Shown here piece after piece: positions 19,901 through 27,612 of a stretch of 64,000 nucleotides of DNA (positions are counted from its first letter, which is position 1; each line of letters begins with the position of its first letter). Source of the stretch: Cryobacterium luteum. GTDB lineage: Bacteria; Actinomycetota; Actinomycetes; Actinomycetales; Microbacteriaceae. The notes under the pieces are model-generated. The model searched no databases. It had not been told where the DNA came from and saw only the letters and a program-made list of their open reading frames with translations. A program made the translations under genes and the position numbers. The stretch spans positions 310,001 to 374,000 of the forward strand of contig NZ_FOCN01000002.1 in the NCBI RefSeq assembly GCF_900110125.1. The letters are read 5' to 3'.

Positions 19901-20696
19901 TGTCGTGGACGTGTTCAACGGTACGACCGCGTTCGACGTGAACACCTTCTCGGTTGCGTCGGGGGAGCCCACGAATGGATTCACGGCGACTCCGCCGGCG
20001 ATTCAGGGGCCGCAGGGCGTTCCGATCACCTACACGCTGAGCTGGGCGGGCCTCCTGCCGAACACGCCGTACCTCGGTGTGGTCGACTACGGCGACAGTG
20101 CCGCGTCGACGATTCTCGCCATCGCCGCGAGCGAAGGCGGCGAAACGGATGCCCCGGTGAACACGGTGGCACCCAGCATCTCCGGCACCCCGGAGATCGG
20201 GTCGCTGCTGACGGCTGATCCCGGCCAGTGGAACACCGATGGCCTCGCCTTCGGCTACCAGTGGCAGAGCGACAGCGTCGACATTTCCGGTGCCACCTCG
20301 GCAAACTTCACGCCGACCAGGGCGCTCGCCGGAACCACGCTGACCGTGGTGGTGACCGCCACGGCAACAGGCGGGCCGAGTGCCACGGCGACGTCGGCTG
20401 GGCTCAGGGTGAAGTACCCCGCGAGGGTAGTGGTGAATCTCAACCATCGGGTCGTTCTCTCCTCCAGCCGGGTCACCGTGTCCGTCACCGTGACCAGCAA
20501 GGGTGAAGTCGGCGACTCGGCCACCGTGACCGTCGACAAGCGCAGCTTCAGGGTGGCGCTCGATGCGAACGGGCACGGCAGTGTGACACTGCCCAAGCTC
20601 GGTCGTGGCCTGTACAAGGTGGTCGGGCACTACGGCGGGAACGACGCGGTCGCGGCCGCGAACAGCGCCGCGCGGGCGCTGCTGATCGTGCGGTAG
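16980..20696 (+). CDS. Large secreted subtilisin-like serine protease (S8)
   Basis: About 1238 aa. A twin-Arg/basic N-terminus and hydrophobic stretch (about 28-50) form a signal peptide; an inhibitor_I9 propeptide (about 83-185) follows; the S8 domain has Asp221 (GVLDTG), His312 (DGHGSHTAS) and Ser646 (SGTSMASPHIAG), with a PA insert between His and Ser. C-terminal to it lie a Fn3-like region, a pre-peptidase-like beta domain, and an Ig-like domain (from about 1060), then a repeat-type Ig-like end. No TM or LPXTG is seen, so it is probably secreted. GTG 16980 is taken as start; ATG 17004 is equally plausible. It is monocistronic, followed by palindromic repeats that can act as terminator. 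Confidence 0.92.
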   Translation: MSSFFRRTMSAPDSALNPAPTSRTRRRATIAATVTLALVGASVLVGGTVPAGALTPQAASAAATGLAGGISAPDGTRMDFTAGRYIVTLSDEAVALYQGGINGFSATMPGAGAKLDAQSRSAETYTDYLTRVHQEVAASVDATVGYSYTLAVNGFAAQLTAKQAAALAVKKNVVSVVPDALRHVTAESSTDYLRLSGPTGLWSKLGGASGAGKGVVIGVLDTGIAPENASFAGSALGTTPGDEPWLDGDTITMNKADGTTFTGTCQTGEQFRADACSTKVIGARYFLDGFGADQIGDASTGEYVSPRDGDGHGSHTASTAGGNVDVAANVNGVDFGVISGVAPAAKIAAYKVCWSGPDNSVTTDDGCTDTDILRAIDQAISDGVDVINYSIGGGPAQTTFSPTDQAFLGAAAAGIFVAASAGNAGPEESTLDNASPWITTVAATTIPSYEATATLGDGSQYAGASITVDRTPGTTPLSDDLVRADLVSVDGFDPADALLCAPDSLDPAKVAGGIVFCQRGVYDRVAKSAEVLRAGGSGMLLVNRTPADVDTDEHSVPSIHLDAPAFDPVFAYAATDGATVTFTPDNTTAEQTPVPQVAGFSSRGPVTADGGDLLKPDIAAPGVSILADGPNAQGADPTFEFLSGTSMASPHIAGLAALILGFRPLATPSEIKSVMMTTAKDTVDANGDRVTDPFAQGAGQVNPSSFDYPGLVYQSGPVDWLAYLQGIGFDAGVEPIDASNLNLPSIQIGALTAPETITRTVTAVREGTYTATPIEIPGIDAVVSPAEMTFAAVGEQQSYTVTFTRTDAPLDVYATGSLDWGFGNGGSGDPGDFFDVVHSPIAVRPVTVVAPTEVDGAGVDGTVDVTVAPGGSDPVALNLSGLANGVHQNNADDPLDPRTGAGTTGDQFAYEVEIQGGRLARFDLDAVDDSTDLDLFVFLLDGAGGDPVAGWQSATGSADERVDLSDPEAGFYQVVVDVFNGTTAFDVNTFSVASGEPTNGFTATPPAIQGPQGVPITYTLSWAGLLPNTPYLGVVDYGDSAASTILAIAASEGGETDAPVNTVAPSISGTPEIGSLLTADPGQWNTDGLAFGYQWQSDSVDISGATSANFTPTRALAGTTLTVVVTATATGGPSATATSAGLRVKYPARVVVNLNHRVVLSSSRVTVSVTVTSKGEVGDSATVTVDKRSFRVALDANGHGSVTLPKLGRGLYKVVGHYGGNDAVAAANSAARALLIVR

Positions 20697-20719
20697 CCCC
20701 GCGCGCTCTGCCTGAACCC

Positions 20720-20805
20720 GGGCCCCGTCTCTCTCGGGACGGGGCCCGGGCCCCGTCCCCGGGCCCAGCTTAGAAACTGGGCCCATGGTCATAAGGTGGG
20801 CCCAG
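20720..20805. repeat. GGGCCC palindromic repeat element, copy 1
   Basis: Three nested hairpins: GGGCCCCGTC/GACGGGGCCC (20720-20747), GGGCCCAG-N8-CTGGGCCC (20761-20784, centre CTTAGAAA) and CTGGGCCCA/TGGGCCCAG (20777-20805). The central 24-mer matches the inverted form of the copy at 24406-24429 at all but one base. It lies just after the protease stop and may also terminate transcription. Confidence 0.75.
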
Positions 20806-20845
20806 GGCGAACCCGGCGCCCAGCGCGGCAGCCTAGGCTGGAGGG

Positions 20846-22093
20846 ATGCGAGTGGCGGGATGGATGCGGGGGCGGCCCCGGGCATCCGCTGTACGCGAAC
20901 TGAGCCCAGCTAGCCCGAAGCCCCGACTGAATCGCGACGTAATCGTGCTCGGCGTCATCGCGTTCTTCGTGATGGTCGGGTTCGGTGTCGTCGTTCCGGT
21001 GTTGCCGGTGTACGTGCAGAGCTTTGGGGTGGGCAACCTCGAGGTCGGGGCGGTCGTCTCGGCGTTCGCCCTCATGCGCTTCGTGTTCAGCCCCGCCTGC
21101 GGACGCCTGATCGACTGGGCCGGGGAACGCACCGTGCTTGCCGTCGGTATCGGCATCGTGGCGCTCTCCAGCGGGCTGGTTGGCGCCGCCGACAGCTACC
21201 TGCACCTGTTGCTGCTGCGCGGCGCGGGCGGCATCGGCTCGGCCATGTTCTCGGTTTCGGCGATGACGCTGCTGCTGCGCACGGCCGAGCCGGGCCGTCG
21301 GGCGCGCGCGATCGGCTTCTACCAGGGCGGGTTTCTGATCGGCGGCATGGCCGGGCCGGCCATCGGCAGCCTGCTCGCCACGATCTCCCTCACCGCTCCG
21401 TTCTTCTTCTATGCCGGCACCCTGACGGTGGCCGGCCTGGTCGGGCTGTTCCTGCTGCGTTCGGGCGGGCGGGGCAGCGCGCTGGCCGGCGCTGACGCAT
21501 CCGCTGTGCGTACGCCGTTTCGCACCGTGCTGCGCGACGAGCGTTTTCGCGCGGCCTGCCTGGCCAACTTCGCCCAGGGCTGGACCTCCCTCGGCGTGCG
21601 CACGACACTCATTCCGCTGTTCGTGGTCGTGGTGCTCGGCGGCACGAGCTCGTGGACCGGCATCGCCCTCGCCGCGGCGGCAGTGGCGCAGGCGCTTGCA
21701 CTGGCGCCGGCCGCCCGGTTCGTCGATACCGTCGGGCGTAAACCGGCCATCATCGGGGCTTTCGCCGTGGCCGGGCTCACCATCGTGGCCATCTCCTTCG
21801 CGCCGAACATTTGGGTGCTCGGCGGCCTGCTCTGCGTCTACGGGGTCGCCGCGGCGTTCATGGGCACCGCTCCGGCCGCCGCGGTGGGCGATGCCGCCGG
21901 TGCCCGCGGGGGCCGCCCGGTGTCGGTGTTCTCGATGTGCGCGGATGCCGGTGCCATCGTCGGTCCGCTGGTGGCCGGCCTGCTCGTCGACACCTTCTCG
22001 TTCTCGGCCGGGTTCGCCGTCGGCGGGGTGTTTCTGCTCGTTGCGGCCGCCTACGCACTGCGGATGCCGTCGGAGCGGCGCGTCGGCGCCTGA
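20846..22093 (+). CDS. MFS transporter (DHA1-like drug/metabolite efflux)
   Basis: A 415-aa protein with 12 predicted TM helices. The loop 2-3 motif reads FSPACGRLIDWAGERTVL (G-x-L-x-D-x-x-G-R/E-R type) and its second-half counterpart is FVDTVGRKPAII; a motif-C-like GFYQGGFLIGGMAGPAIG in helix 5 marks proton-coupled antiporters. GGAGGG touches the ATG at 20846, so GTG 20852, with a 7-base spacing, may be the true start. It stands alone between two repeat regions. Substrate unknown. Confidence 0.85.
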   Translation: MRVAGWMRGRPRASAVRELSPASPKPRLNRDVIVLGVIAFFVMVGFGVVVPVLPVYVQSFGVGNLEVGAVVSAFALMRFVFSPACGRLIDWAGERTVLAVGIGIVALSSGLVGAADSYLHLLLLRGAGGIGSAMFSVSAMTLLLRTAEPGRRARAIGFYQGGFLIGGMAGPAIGSLLATISLTAPFFFYAGTLTVAGLVGLFLLRSGGRGSALAGADASAVRTPFRTVLRDERFRAACLANFAQGWTSLGVRTTLIPLFVVVVLGGTSSWTGIALAAAAVAQALALAPAARFVDTVGRKPAIIGAFAVAGLTIVAISFAPNIWVLGGLLCVYGVAAAFMGTAPAAAVGDAAGARGGRPVSVFSMCADAGAIVGPLVAGLLVDTFSFSAGFAVGGVFLLVAAAYALRMPSERRVGA

Positions 22094-22126
22094 GCCGGGC
22101 CGGCCGCGCAGGTGTGGCCGCGCTCG

Positions 22127-22224
22127 CGTGGCTAATTCAGGAAAGATCGGCGGTGCCCACTGAACTTCCGCATGATGACGGGACCTCGCCGGGCATCTGG
22201 GGCCGATTTCCTGAATTAGCCACG
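22127..22224. repeat. Long intergenic inverted repeat
   Basis: The arms (22127-22151 and 22202-22224) share a perfect 18-bp inverted repeat, CGTGGCTAATTCAGGAAA, extended by ATCGGC/GCCGAT after a two-base offset, around a 50-base centre. No transposase is nearby. It could be a MITE-like or other dispersed element, or a large terminator for the MFS gene; a second copy was not seen in this window. Confidence 0.65.
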
Positions 22225-22267
22225 TGGGAACGCTCTGGCGTGGCAAGAATGGGGAATGAAATCCTAG

Positions 22268-22287
22268 ATACATGCGTTTGCATAAAT
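22268..22287. promoter_or_regulatory. Candidate operator of mhqO/mhqD-like pair
   Basis: ATACATGCGTTTGCATAAAT contains the inverted repeat ATGC-N4-GCAT, 34 bases before the glyoxalase start. The same 12-base core (ATGCGTYTGCAT) occurs at 52295-52306, just before the flavin monooxygenase gene. Spacing and symmetry suit a MarR-like dimeric repressor, but no such gene is in the window. Confidence 0.5.
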
Positions 22288-22320
22288 ATCGAACGATTGA
22301 TTCGCTAAGGAGAAGACCTC

Positions 22321-23328
22321 ATGACCGTGAAGACCAGCGGACTGCACCACGTCACCGCCATTGCGGGCGCCCCGCAACGCAACATCGACTTCTACGTGAC
22401 CGGCCTCGGCTTGCGCCTGGTCAAGAGAACCGTCAATTTCGACGACCCGGGCACCTACCACCTCTACTACGGTGACGATTCCGGCCGCCCAGGCTCGCTC
22501 CTCACCTTCTTTCCGTGGACCGGAATTCGCAGCGGACGCATCGGCGCCGGCCAGTCGACGACCACCGCGTTCTCGGTTCCGGCCGGCAGCCTCGGCTGGT
22601 GGAAGGACCACTTTGCCACAATCGGCGTGGAATCAGCGATCACCGGCCGCTCCTCGCACGAGGAACGCCTCTCGCTGCGCGACCCCGATGGGCTGCAGAT
22701 CGATCTCGTGGCGTCGTCGACGGTGGATCCGCGCAATCCCTGGGATTCCGCATCCGTTCCCGCCGAGTTCGCGGTGCGCGGGCAGCACTCCTCGGTGCTC
22801 TCCGTGCGTGACCCGGCGACGACCGTGCAGGTGCTCACCGCCGATCTCGGCATGCACGTCATCTCCGAAACTGACGGTCGCATTCGCGTCGGTGCCGGCG
22901 ATGGTGCCGCCGGCAACCTCGTGGACGTGCTCGCCGATCCCACCGGCGAACAGGGACTGACCGCCGGCGGCTCGGTGCATCACGTAGCGTTCCGGGTGCC
23001 CGACCGTGCCACCCAGCAAGTCTGGCGTGAGCAGCTCGTTGACCGCGGTTACGGTGTGACGGCCATCCTCGACCGCGACTATTTCACCTCGATCTACTTT
23101 CGTGAACCCGGCGGTGTGCTGTTCGAAATCGCCACCGACACCCCCGGATTCGACATCGACGAGCCGCTGCTCGAACTCGGCCGGTCGCTCAAGCTTCCGC
23201 CGTGGCTCGAGCCCAGCCGCGAGGCCATCGAGAATTCGGTCGTGCCGCTGAGCGTGCCCGCCGAGAACAACCCTGGTTTGGCGGATGCCGCGGCGCCGGT
23301 CGCCGCTGCCGCCTCGGTCACCGAATGA
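22321..23328 (+). CDS. Ring-cleaving dioxygenase of the glyoxalase/VOC superfamily (MhqO-like)
   Basis: A 335-aa two-domain vicinal-oxygen-chelate protein. Domain 1 starts SGLHHVTAIAGAPQRNIDFY and domain 2 carries VHHVAFRVPD near residue 221 and FREPGGVLFEIATDTPGF, giving the two His and the Glu expected of the Fe(II) site. It matches the MhqO/MhqA-type hydroquinone dioxygenases, which act with an MhqD-like hydrolase against quinones. AAGGAGA lies 8 bases before the ATG. The next gene overlaps by ATGA and encodes that hydrolase, which supports the pathway reading. The substrate is inferred from family only. Confidence 0.87.
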   Translation: MTVKTSGLHHVTAIAGAPQRNIDFYVTGLGLRLVKRTVNFDDPGTYHLYYGDDSGRPGSLLTFFPWTGIRSGRIGAGQSTTTAFSVPAGSLGWWKDHFATIGVESAITGRSSHEERLSLRDPDGLQIDLVASSTVDPRNPWDSASVPAEFAVRGQHSSVLSVRDPATTVQVLTADLGMHVISETDGRIRVGAGDGAAGNLVDVLADPTGEQGLTAGGSVHHVAFRVPDRATQQVWREQLVDRGYGVTAILDRDYFTSIYFREPGGVLFEIATDTPGFDIDEPLLELGRSLKLPPWLEPSREAIENSVVPLSVPAENNPGLADAAAPVAAAASVTE

Positions 23329-23966
23329 GCGCCGCGCAGGCCGAATGGCCGCACCTGTTTCGGCCCGGTTCCGTCGACGCGCCCGTGCTGCTCATGCTGC
23401 ACGGAACCGGAGGCGACGAGCAGCAGATCAGCGGACTGGCCGCTGCGCTCGACCCCAGAGCCGCCGTGCTCGCCCCGCGCGGAGGGGTAGTCGAAAACGG
23501 CATGAATCGTTGGTTCCGACGCCTGTCGGAGGGGGTTTTCGATACCGACGACGTGGCTCGCCGGGCCGACGACCTCGCCGGATTCCTGGTCTGGGCGCGT
23601 GAGTACTACGAGTTGGGCGATCGCCCGCTGGTCGCCGTCGGATTCTCAAACGGCGCCAACATCGCCCTCGCCCTGGCGCTGCTGCGCCCCGAGATGGTGC
23701 CACGCGTGATCGCGTTCTCCGGAATGCATCCGCTCGACGGTCTGCCGGTGGGAGGCTCGGGCGCGCGGGTCACGACGAGCGGCCTGGCGGCATCCGTTCT
23801 GCTGCTGCTGAACGGTGACAGTGACCCGATGGCGCCGCTGTCGAGTGTGCACCGGCTCGTCAGCTTGCTCGAAGCGCGCGGTGCGACGGTGGAGCAGGTG
23901 TTGCGGCCCGGTGGGCACGGCATCGCCGACTCCGATGTCGCCGCCGCCCTGAGGTGGTTGGCCTAG
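23325..23966 (+). CDS. Alpha/beta-hydrolase, carboxylesterase/phospholipase type (MhqD-like)
   Basis: A 213-aa serine hydrolase. Visible: oxyanion region LMLHGTGGDEQQ (near residue 23), nucleophile elbow GFSNGA (Ser near 107), Asp in NGDSDPMAP and His in GGHGI at the C-terminus, in the order expected. In Bacillus, mhqO and mhqD are adjacent and both repressed by the MarR protein MhqR; here they are translationally coupled. ATG 23325 is preferred over the upstream open frame, which lies inside the dioxygenase gene. Confidence 0.87.
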   Translation: MSAAQAEWPHLFRPGSVDAPVLLMLHGTGGDEQQISGLAAALDPRAAVLAPRGGVVENGMNRWFRRLSEGVFDTDDVARRADDLAGFLVWAREYYELGDRPLVAVGFSNGANIALALALLRPEMVPRVIAFSGMHPLDGLPVGGSGARVTTSGLAASVLLLLNGDSDPMAPLSSVHRLVSLLEARGATVEQVLRPGGHGIADSDVAAALRWLA

Positions 23967-24319
23967 CGGAGCTCTTTGCGCCCCGAGATGACGCCGCTGA
24001 CCGTGGCGACGACGGCGAAGATCACGGTGATGATGGGAAAGCCAAGGTCCCACCAGGCGATCGCGGCCGAGCCGAAGATGGCGATCTCGATGAAGGCCTT
24101 ACCGAACGCGTCGAGGCGGAAAACGGCCTTCGGCGACCGGAACAGTGCCCAGATCAGAATGGCGAAGGCGGGGGTGGCCAAGCCGACCAGCACGCCGGGC
24201 CAGGGGAGCGGCCAGGCGAGGAAGCCCCAGATTCCAAGGCTGATGAAGGCGAAGAGTTCGAGCACGAACCGGAGCATGTCGTTGGGGCCGATTTTCGGCA
24301 GTTCGCGCGTATCTGTCAC
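23963..24319 (-). CDS. YrdB/DUF2568 family small membrane protein
   Basis: A 118-aa protein with four predicted TM helices and short loops. The start DMLRFVLELFAFISLGIWGF and the charged RSPKAVFRLDAFGK loop between helices resemble the YrdB (DUF2568) family, whose function is unknown. It overlaps the hydrolase stop by 4 bases tail-to-tail. Confidence 0.75.
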   Translation of the reverse strand: MTDTRELPKIGPNDMLRFVLELFAFISLGIWGFLAWPLPWPGVLVGLATPAFAILIWALFRSPKAVFRLDAFGKAFIEIAIFGSAAIAWWDLGFPIITVIFAVVATVSGVISGRKELR

Positions 24320-24381
24320 CCGTCAATCTTAGCGAGGCGTCGCACCCCTGCTTTCCGGGCTGACGTTCCTTGCCGCACTGC

Positions 24382-24454
24382 GGACGGGGCCCAGGCCCGG
24401 GCCCCGGGCCCAGTTTATAAGCTGGGCCCACGGACGGGGCCTGGGCCCCGTCCG
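24382..24454. repeat. GGGCCC palindromic repeat element, copy 2
   Basis: Centred on GGGCCCAG-N8-CTGGGCCC (24406-24429, centre TTTATAAG), flanked by the outer inverted pair GGACGGGGCCCAGG (24382-24395) and CCTGGGCCCCGTCC (24440-24453). Compared with copy 1 the unit is inverted. It lies between the upstream end of the YrdB-like gene and the 3' end of purU, both minus strand. Confidence 0.8.
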
Positions 24455-24455
24455 A

Positions 24456-25316
24456 CTATTTGAAGATGATCGTGCGGGCCCCGTCGAGCAGCACCCGGTT
24501 CTCGGCGAACCACTTCACCGCCTGGGTGAGTGTGCGACTCTCCTCGTCCTGCCCGATCGACACGAGCTCCGCCGGGGTGCGCGAGTGGTCGACCCGCACC
24601 ACGTTCTGCTCAATGATGGGCCCCTCGTCGAGGTTGCTGGTCACGAAGTGCGCCGTCGCCCCGATGAGCTTCACGCCGCGCGCGTGCGCCTGGCGGTAGG
24701 GGTTGGCGCCCTTGAACCCCGGCAGGAACGAATGGTGAATGTTGATCGCTCGCCCGTTCAGTTTCGCGCAGAGTTCGGGCGACAGAATCTGCATATAGCG
24801 GGCGAGCACGACCAATTCAATGTCGAGCTCGTCGACCGCCTCGAGCACGCGGGCCTCGAAGTCGGCCTTGCTGGCGGCATCCGTTATGGGCAGCGATTCG
24901 AACGGCACCCCGTAGAACCCCACGAGGTCGCGCAGCGTGCCGTGGTTGCTCAGCACGAGCGGAATCTCCACCGGAATCTGTCCGCCGCGCTGCCGGAACA
25001 GCAGGTCGTTCACGCAGTGTCCGGCCGACGAGGCGAGCACGAGCGTGCGCAACGGACGCCCGACGACGTCGATGATCGACGCCATCGCGTAGCGCTCGAT
25101 TACTGGCGCGAGCGCGGCCTCGAGCTCGGGCCGGGTGGCGGGCGACTGCACCTGCAGTCGCATGAAGAAGCGTCCGGTGTCGTCGCTGGAGAACTGCTGG
25201 CTCTCCGAGATGTTGCCGTGCGCCTGCACGATCGCACCGCTGACGGCGTGCACGATGCCGGGCTGGTCGGCACAGACCAGCGTGATTACCCAGTGATGCG
25301 GGGTCGAAGAAGTCAT
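24456..25316 (-). CDS. purU: Formyltetrahydrofolate deformylase
   Basis: Hydrolyses 10-formyl-THF to THF and formate, balancing one-carbon pools. 286 aa: an N-terminal ACT domain (about 8-85, WVITLVCADQPGIVHAVSG) and a C-terminal formyltransferase-like domain with Asn192/His194 in INIHHSFLPGFKG and Asp230 in TSNLDEGPI, the same catalytic arrangement as PurN. The ACT domain in PurU senses Met and Gly. Its stop lies next to the repeat element. Upstream, on the other strand, starts an MFS exporter. Confidence 0.95.
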   Translation of the reverse strand: MTSSTPHHWVITLVCADQPGIVHAVSGAIVQAHGNISESQQFSSDDTGRFFMRLQVQSPATRPELEAALAPVIERYAMASIIDVVGRPLRTLVLASSAGHCVNDLLFRQRGGQIPVEIPLVLSNHGTLRDLVGFYGVPFESLPITDAASKADFEARVLEAVDELDIELVVLARYMQILSPELCAKLNGRAINIHHSFLPGFKGANPYRQAHARGVKLIGATAHFVTSNLDEGPIIEQNVVRVDHSRTPAELVSIGQDEESRTLTQAVKWFAENRVLLDGARTIIFK

Positions 25317-25513
25317 TGGCTCAGAATACCCGGCACGAGAGCGGATGCCGCGGTCCTCCCGGTTGCCGCATCACCCTGTTTGGGTAGACTACGTGTTGGT
25401 CGCACTGAACAAGTCGGCCCCGGGCGCGCACGTCGGCGCGTAGTCGTGCGGCTTCGATCTCGGTGTGAATGGTCCCACCGGTCGTCCCCGACTTACCAGC
25501 TTCGAATGCAGCC

Positions 25514-26773
25514 ATGACCAACACCGCCAATATCTTTCTGCCGACCGGGTCTCTCCCGGCCGTGTCCGACGCGAAGAATGGATTCCCGACTCCGTTCCCC
25601 TGGGTCGGGCTGATCACCCTCTCCGCCGCCGTTTTTCTCTCGGTCACGAGCGAAATGCTGCCGACCGGCCTGCTCCCCGAAATGAGCCGCAGCCTGAATG
25701 TGGCGCAGTCCCAGATCGGGCTGCTGGTCTCCTGGTTCGCGTTCACGGTCGTGCTCACGAGCGCGCCGGTGGCCATCTGGACCCGCCGCTTTCCCCGGCA
25801 CGGCCTGATTATCGTCGTGCTGGTCATTTTTGCCGTGAGCAATATTCTCACCGCGATCGCGCCGACCTACGAGCTCGTCGTCGCGGCGCGGGTGCTCGGC
25901 GGCGTCGCGCACGGGCTGTTCTGGTCGGTGGTCGGTGCTTATGCCGGGCATCTCGTGCCGAAAGCCCAGATCGGTCGCGCCGTCTCCATCACGGTCGCCG
26001 GCGGCACGCTCGCCTTCGTCTTCGGGGTGCCGCTCGGCACAGCGGGCGGGCACCTGCTCGGCTGGCGGCTCTCCTTCGTCGTGCTCGCCGGGCTGATGCT
26101 CGTCGGAGCGGTTCTGGTCTGGAAATTTCTGCCACCGGTGGCGCGGTATTCGACCGGCGCACCGGCATCCGCTGCCGCAGCCACGACGCGACCGCCGCGC
26201 GACGCGACAGTGCCGGCGGTCGTTCTGATCTGCATCATCACCGGCATCACCATGATCGGCCACTACAGTTTTTACACCTACATCACGCCCTTTCTGCTCG
26301 ATGGGCTCGGCGTCGACCTGGGTCTTGTCGCCCCGCTGCTCTTCGTCTACGGCGTGGCCGGCGCGGTCGGACTGCTGCTGGTCGGAACGGTTTTCGGCAC
26401 GCGCCCGAGCCTCGGCCTGATTCTGGGCCTGGCCATCAGCGCCCTGAGCGTGACCATCCTGGCGATGTTCACGGCGACCCTACCCATCGCGCTCGCCGCC
26501 TTCGTGCTCTGGGGGATGGCGTTCGGCACGCTCCCCCCGCTCCTGCAGACGCGGATGCTGCACGCCGCGTCACCCCGCATTCGCGACACCGCCTCCGCCT
26601 TCTACACCACCGCGTTCAACGCCGGAATCGGCGGCGGCGCCCTCCTCGGCGCGATGCTGATCGACAGCGTCGGGCTTGAAACGGTGCCGATTGTCTACGT
26701 TGGAGTGCTGGTCGTTGCGCTCGCGCTGGTGCTCGTCACCGACCGTATGACCCGCCGTCGGGCTGCCGCCTGA
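25514..26773 (+). CDS. MFS transporter (DHA1, AraJ/PbuE-like)
   Basis: A 419-aa protein with 12 predicted TM helices. TSEMLPTGLLPEMSRSLNV at the start of the first helix pair and LGGVAHGLFWSVVGAY in helix 4 are typical of the DHA1 arabinose/purine-efflux subgroup. ATG 25514 is used; an in-frame start 15 codons earlier lacks a ribosome site. Placement next to purU hints at, but does not prove, a purine or nucleoside link. Monocistronic. Confidence 0.83.
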   Translation: MTNTANIFLPTGSLPAVSDAKNGFPTPFPWVGLITLSAAVFLSVTSEMLPTGLLPEMSRSLNVAQSQIGLLVSWFAFTVVLTSAPVAIWTRRFPRHGLIIVVLVIFAVSNILTAIAPTYELVVAARVLGGVAHGLFWSVVGAYAGHLVPKAQIGRAVSITVAGGTLAFVFGVPLGTAGGHLLGWRLSFVVLAGLMLVGAVLVWKFLPPVARYSTGAPASAAAATTRPPRDATVPAVVLICIITGITMIGHYSFYTYITPFLLDGLGVDLGLVAPLLFVYGVAGAVGLLLVGTVFGTRPSLGLILGLAISALSVTILAMFTATLPIALAAFVLWGMAFGTLPPLLQTRMLHAASPRIRDTASAFYTTAFNAGIGGGALLGAMLIDSVGLETVPIVYVGVLVVALALVLVTDRMTRRRAAA

Positions 26774-26820
26774 CGGCTACGGTTTTCACTAGACACAGTC
26801 TGTCGGACTGCGCGGTGCGG

Positions 26821-26826
26821 TATAGT
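26821..26826 (+). promoter_or_regulatory. Candidate -10 box of a leaderless sigma-factor transcript
   Basis: TATAGT ends only 4 bases before GTG 26831 and 7 before ATG 26834, so transcription would begin at or next to the start codon. No ribosome site is present. A GACA-N5-TGTC repeat sits at the -30 region (26792-26804). Confidence 0.5.
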
Positions 26827-26833
26827 CCCCGTG

Positions 26834-27385
26834 ATGGACGCGACGGGGGATCAGCGTCTCGTCGCTGCCGCTTCACGTGGTGACGAGCGGGCTTTCGGTG
26901 ACCTTTACGACCTCTACGTCGAGGCGGTGTTCCTTCAAGCCGCTCACGAGCTCGGTAGTGAGGACGACGCTGAAGATGTGACCCAGGAAGTTTTCGCGAT
27001 TGCGTGGCGAAAGCTCCCGAAGATTCGAATGGTGAACGGGTCGATTTTGCCGTGGCTGCTTATGACGTGTCGAAATGTGACCGCCAACAGACTGCGTTCC
27101 GCCAGCCGTCGGCCAGTCACCACGGATTTTGACGATCAAGGACCTAATGTTCTTGAAGCAGAGTTACTCGATGCACGTCTGGACTCGCGAATGCTGATGG
27201 ACCGAGTTGAGGAGGAGGTGGTATCGATGCCGTTTTTGGATCAGCAGGTTTACCACGCCATCATCAGCCAAGGAGCCTCATACGACGAGACGTCTCGCGC
27301 CCTCGATATCTCGATACCTTCGGTGCGCAAACGATTGAATCGAGTGCGTTCGCGGCTGAAAGGCAAGTTGGGCGGCGCACGGTGA
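26834..27385 (+). CDS. ECF-type sigma-70 factor
   Basis: A 183-aa sigma factor with region 2 (about 18-75, including AFGDLYDLYVEAVF and DAEDVTQEVFAIAWRKL) and region 4 (about 125-180, SYDETSRALDISIPSVRKRL as the -35 helix-turn-helix); no regions 1 or 3, as in ECF sigmas. ATG 26834 is taken as start, though GTG 26831 is equally possible on a leaderless mRNA. It overlaps the next ORF by GTGA. It lies upstream of the surface/Pst cluster in the same direction and may direct its transcription. Base composition looks lower in GC than the neighbours. Confidence 0.88.
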   Translation: MDATGDQRLVAAASRGDERAFGDLYDLYVEAVFLQAAHELGSEDDAEDVTQEVFAIAWRKLPKIRMVNGSILPWLLMTCRNVTANRLRSASRRPVTTDFDDQGPNVLEAELLDARLDSRMLMDRVEEEVVSMPFLDQQVYHAIISQGASYDETSRALDISIPSVRKRLNRVRSRLKGKLGGAR

Positions 27386-27612
27386 ACGAGCCGCAGCTAT
27401 CGCCCGAGCGCCGCGCGGCGATGCGCAAGCAGGTGTTGGAATATGTCGACCACCACAAGCGCAGACGCACGCGCCGTGCCCTGGCCGGCATCGGCGTGGT
27501 CGCGACCGTCTCGCTCGGCCTGGCGGTCGTGGTCCTTATCGCTACCCAGGGAAGTACCGGGCGAGTGGGTGTCGTGTTGCACGACGCCCAGCACGCACGC
27601 AGCGCACTCTGA
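27382..27612 (+). CDS. Short single-TM protein, possible truncated anti-sigma factor
   Basis: A 76-aa ORF translationally coupled to the sigma factor (GTGA). It has a basic stretch HHKRRRTRRAL (about 24-34) followed by one TM helix (about 35-55) and only about 20 residues outside. Position and topology suit an anti-sigma factor, but it lacks a recognisable ZAS or other sigma-binding domain and is much shorter than usual, so it may be a remnant or a novel small regulator. Confidence 0.5.
   Translation: MNEPQLSPERRAAMRKQVLEYVDHHKRRRTRRALAGIGVVATVSLGLAVVVLIATQGSTGRVGVVLHDAQHARSAL

Noticed and set aside
22128-22308. Plus-strand frame reading through the 98-bp inverted repeat (part of 21811-22308)
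   Set aside because: The frame spans an intergenic inverted repeat and the end of the MFS gene; no start or domain supports it.
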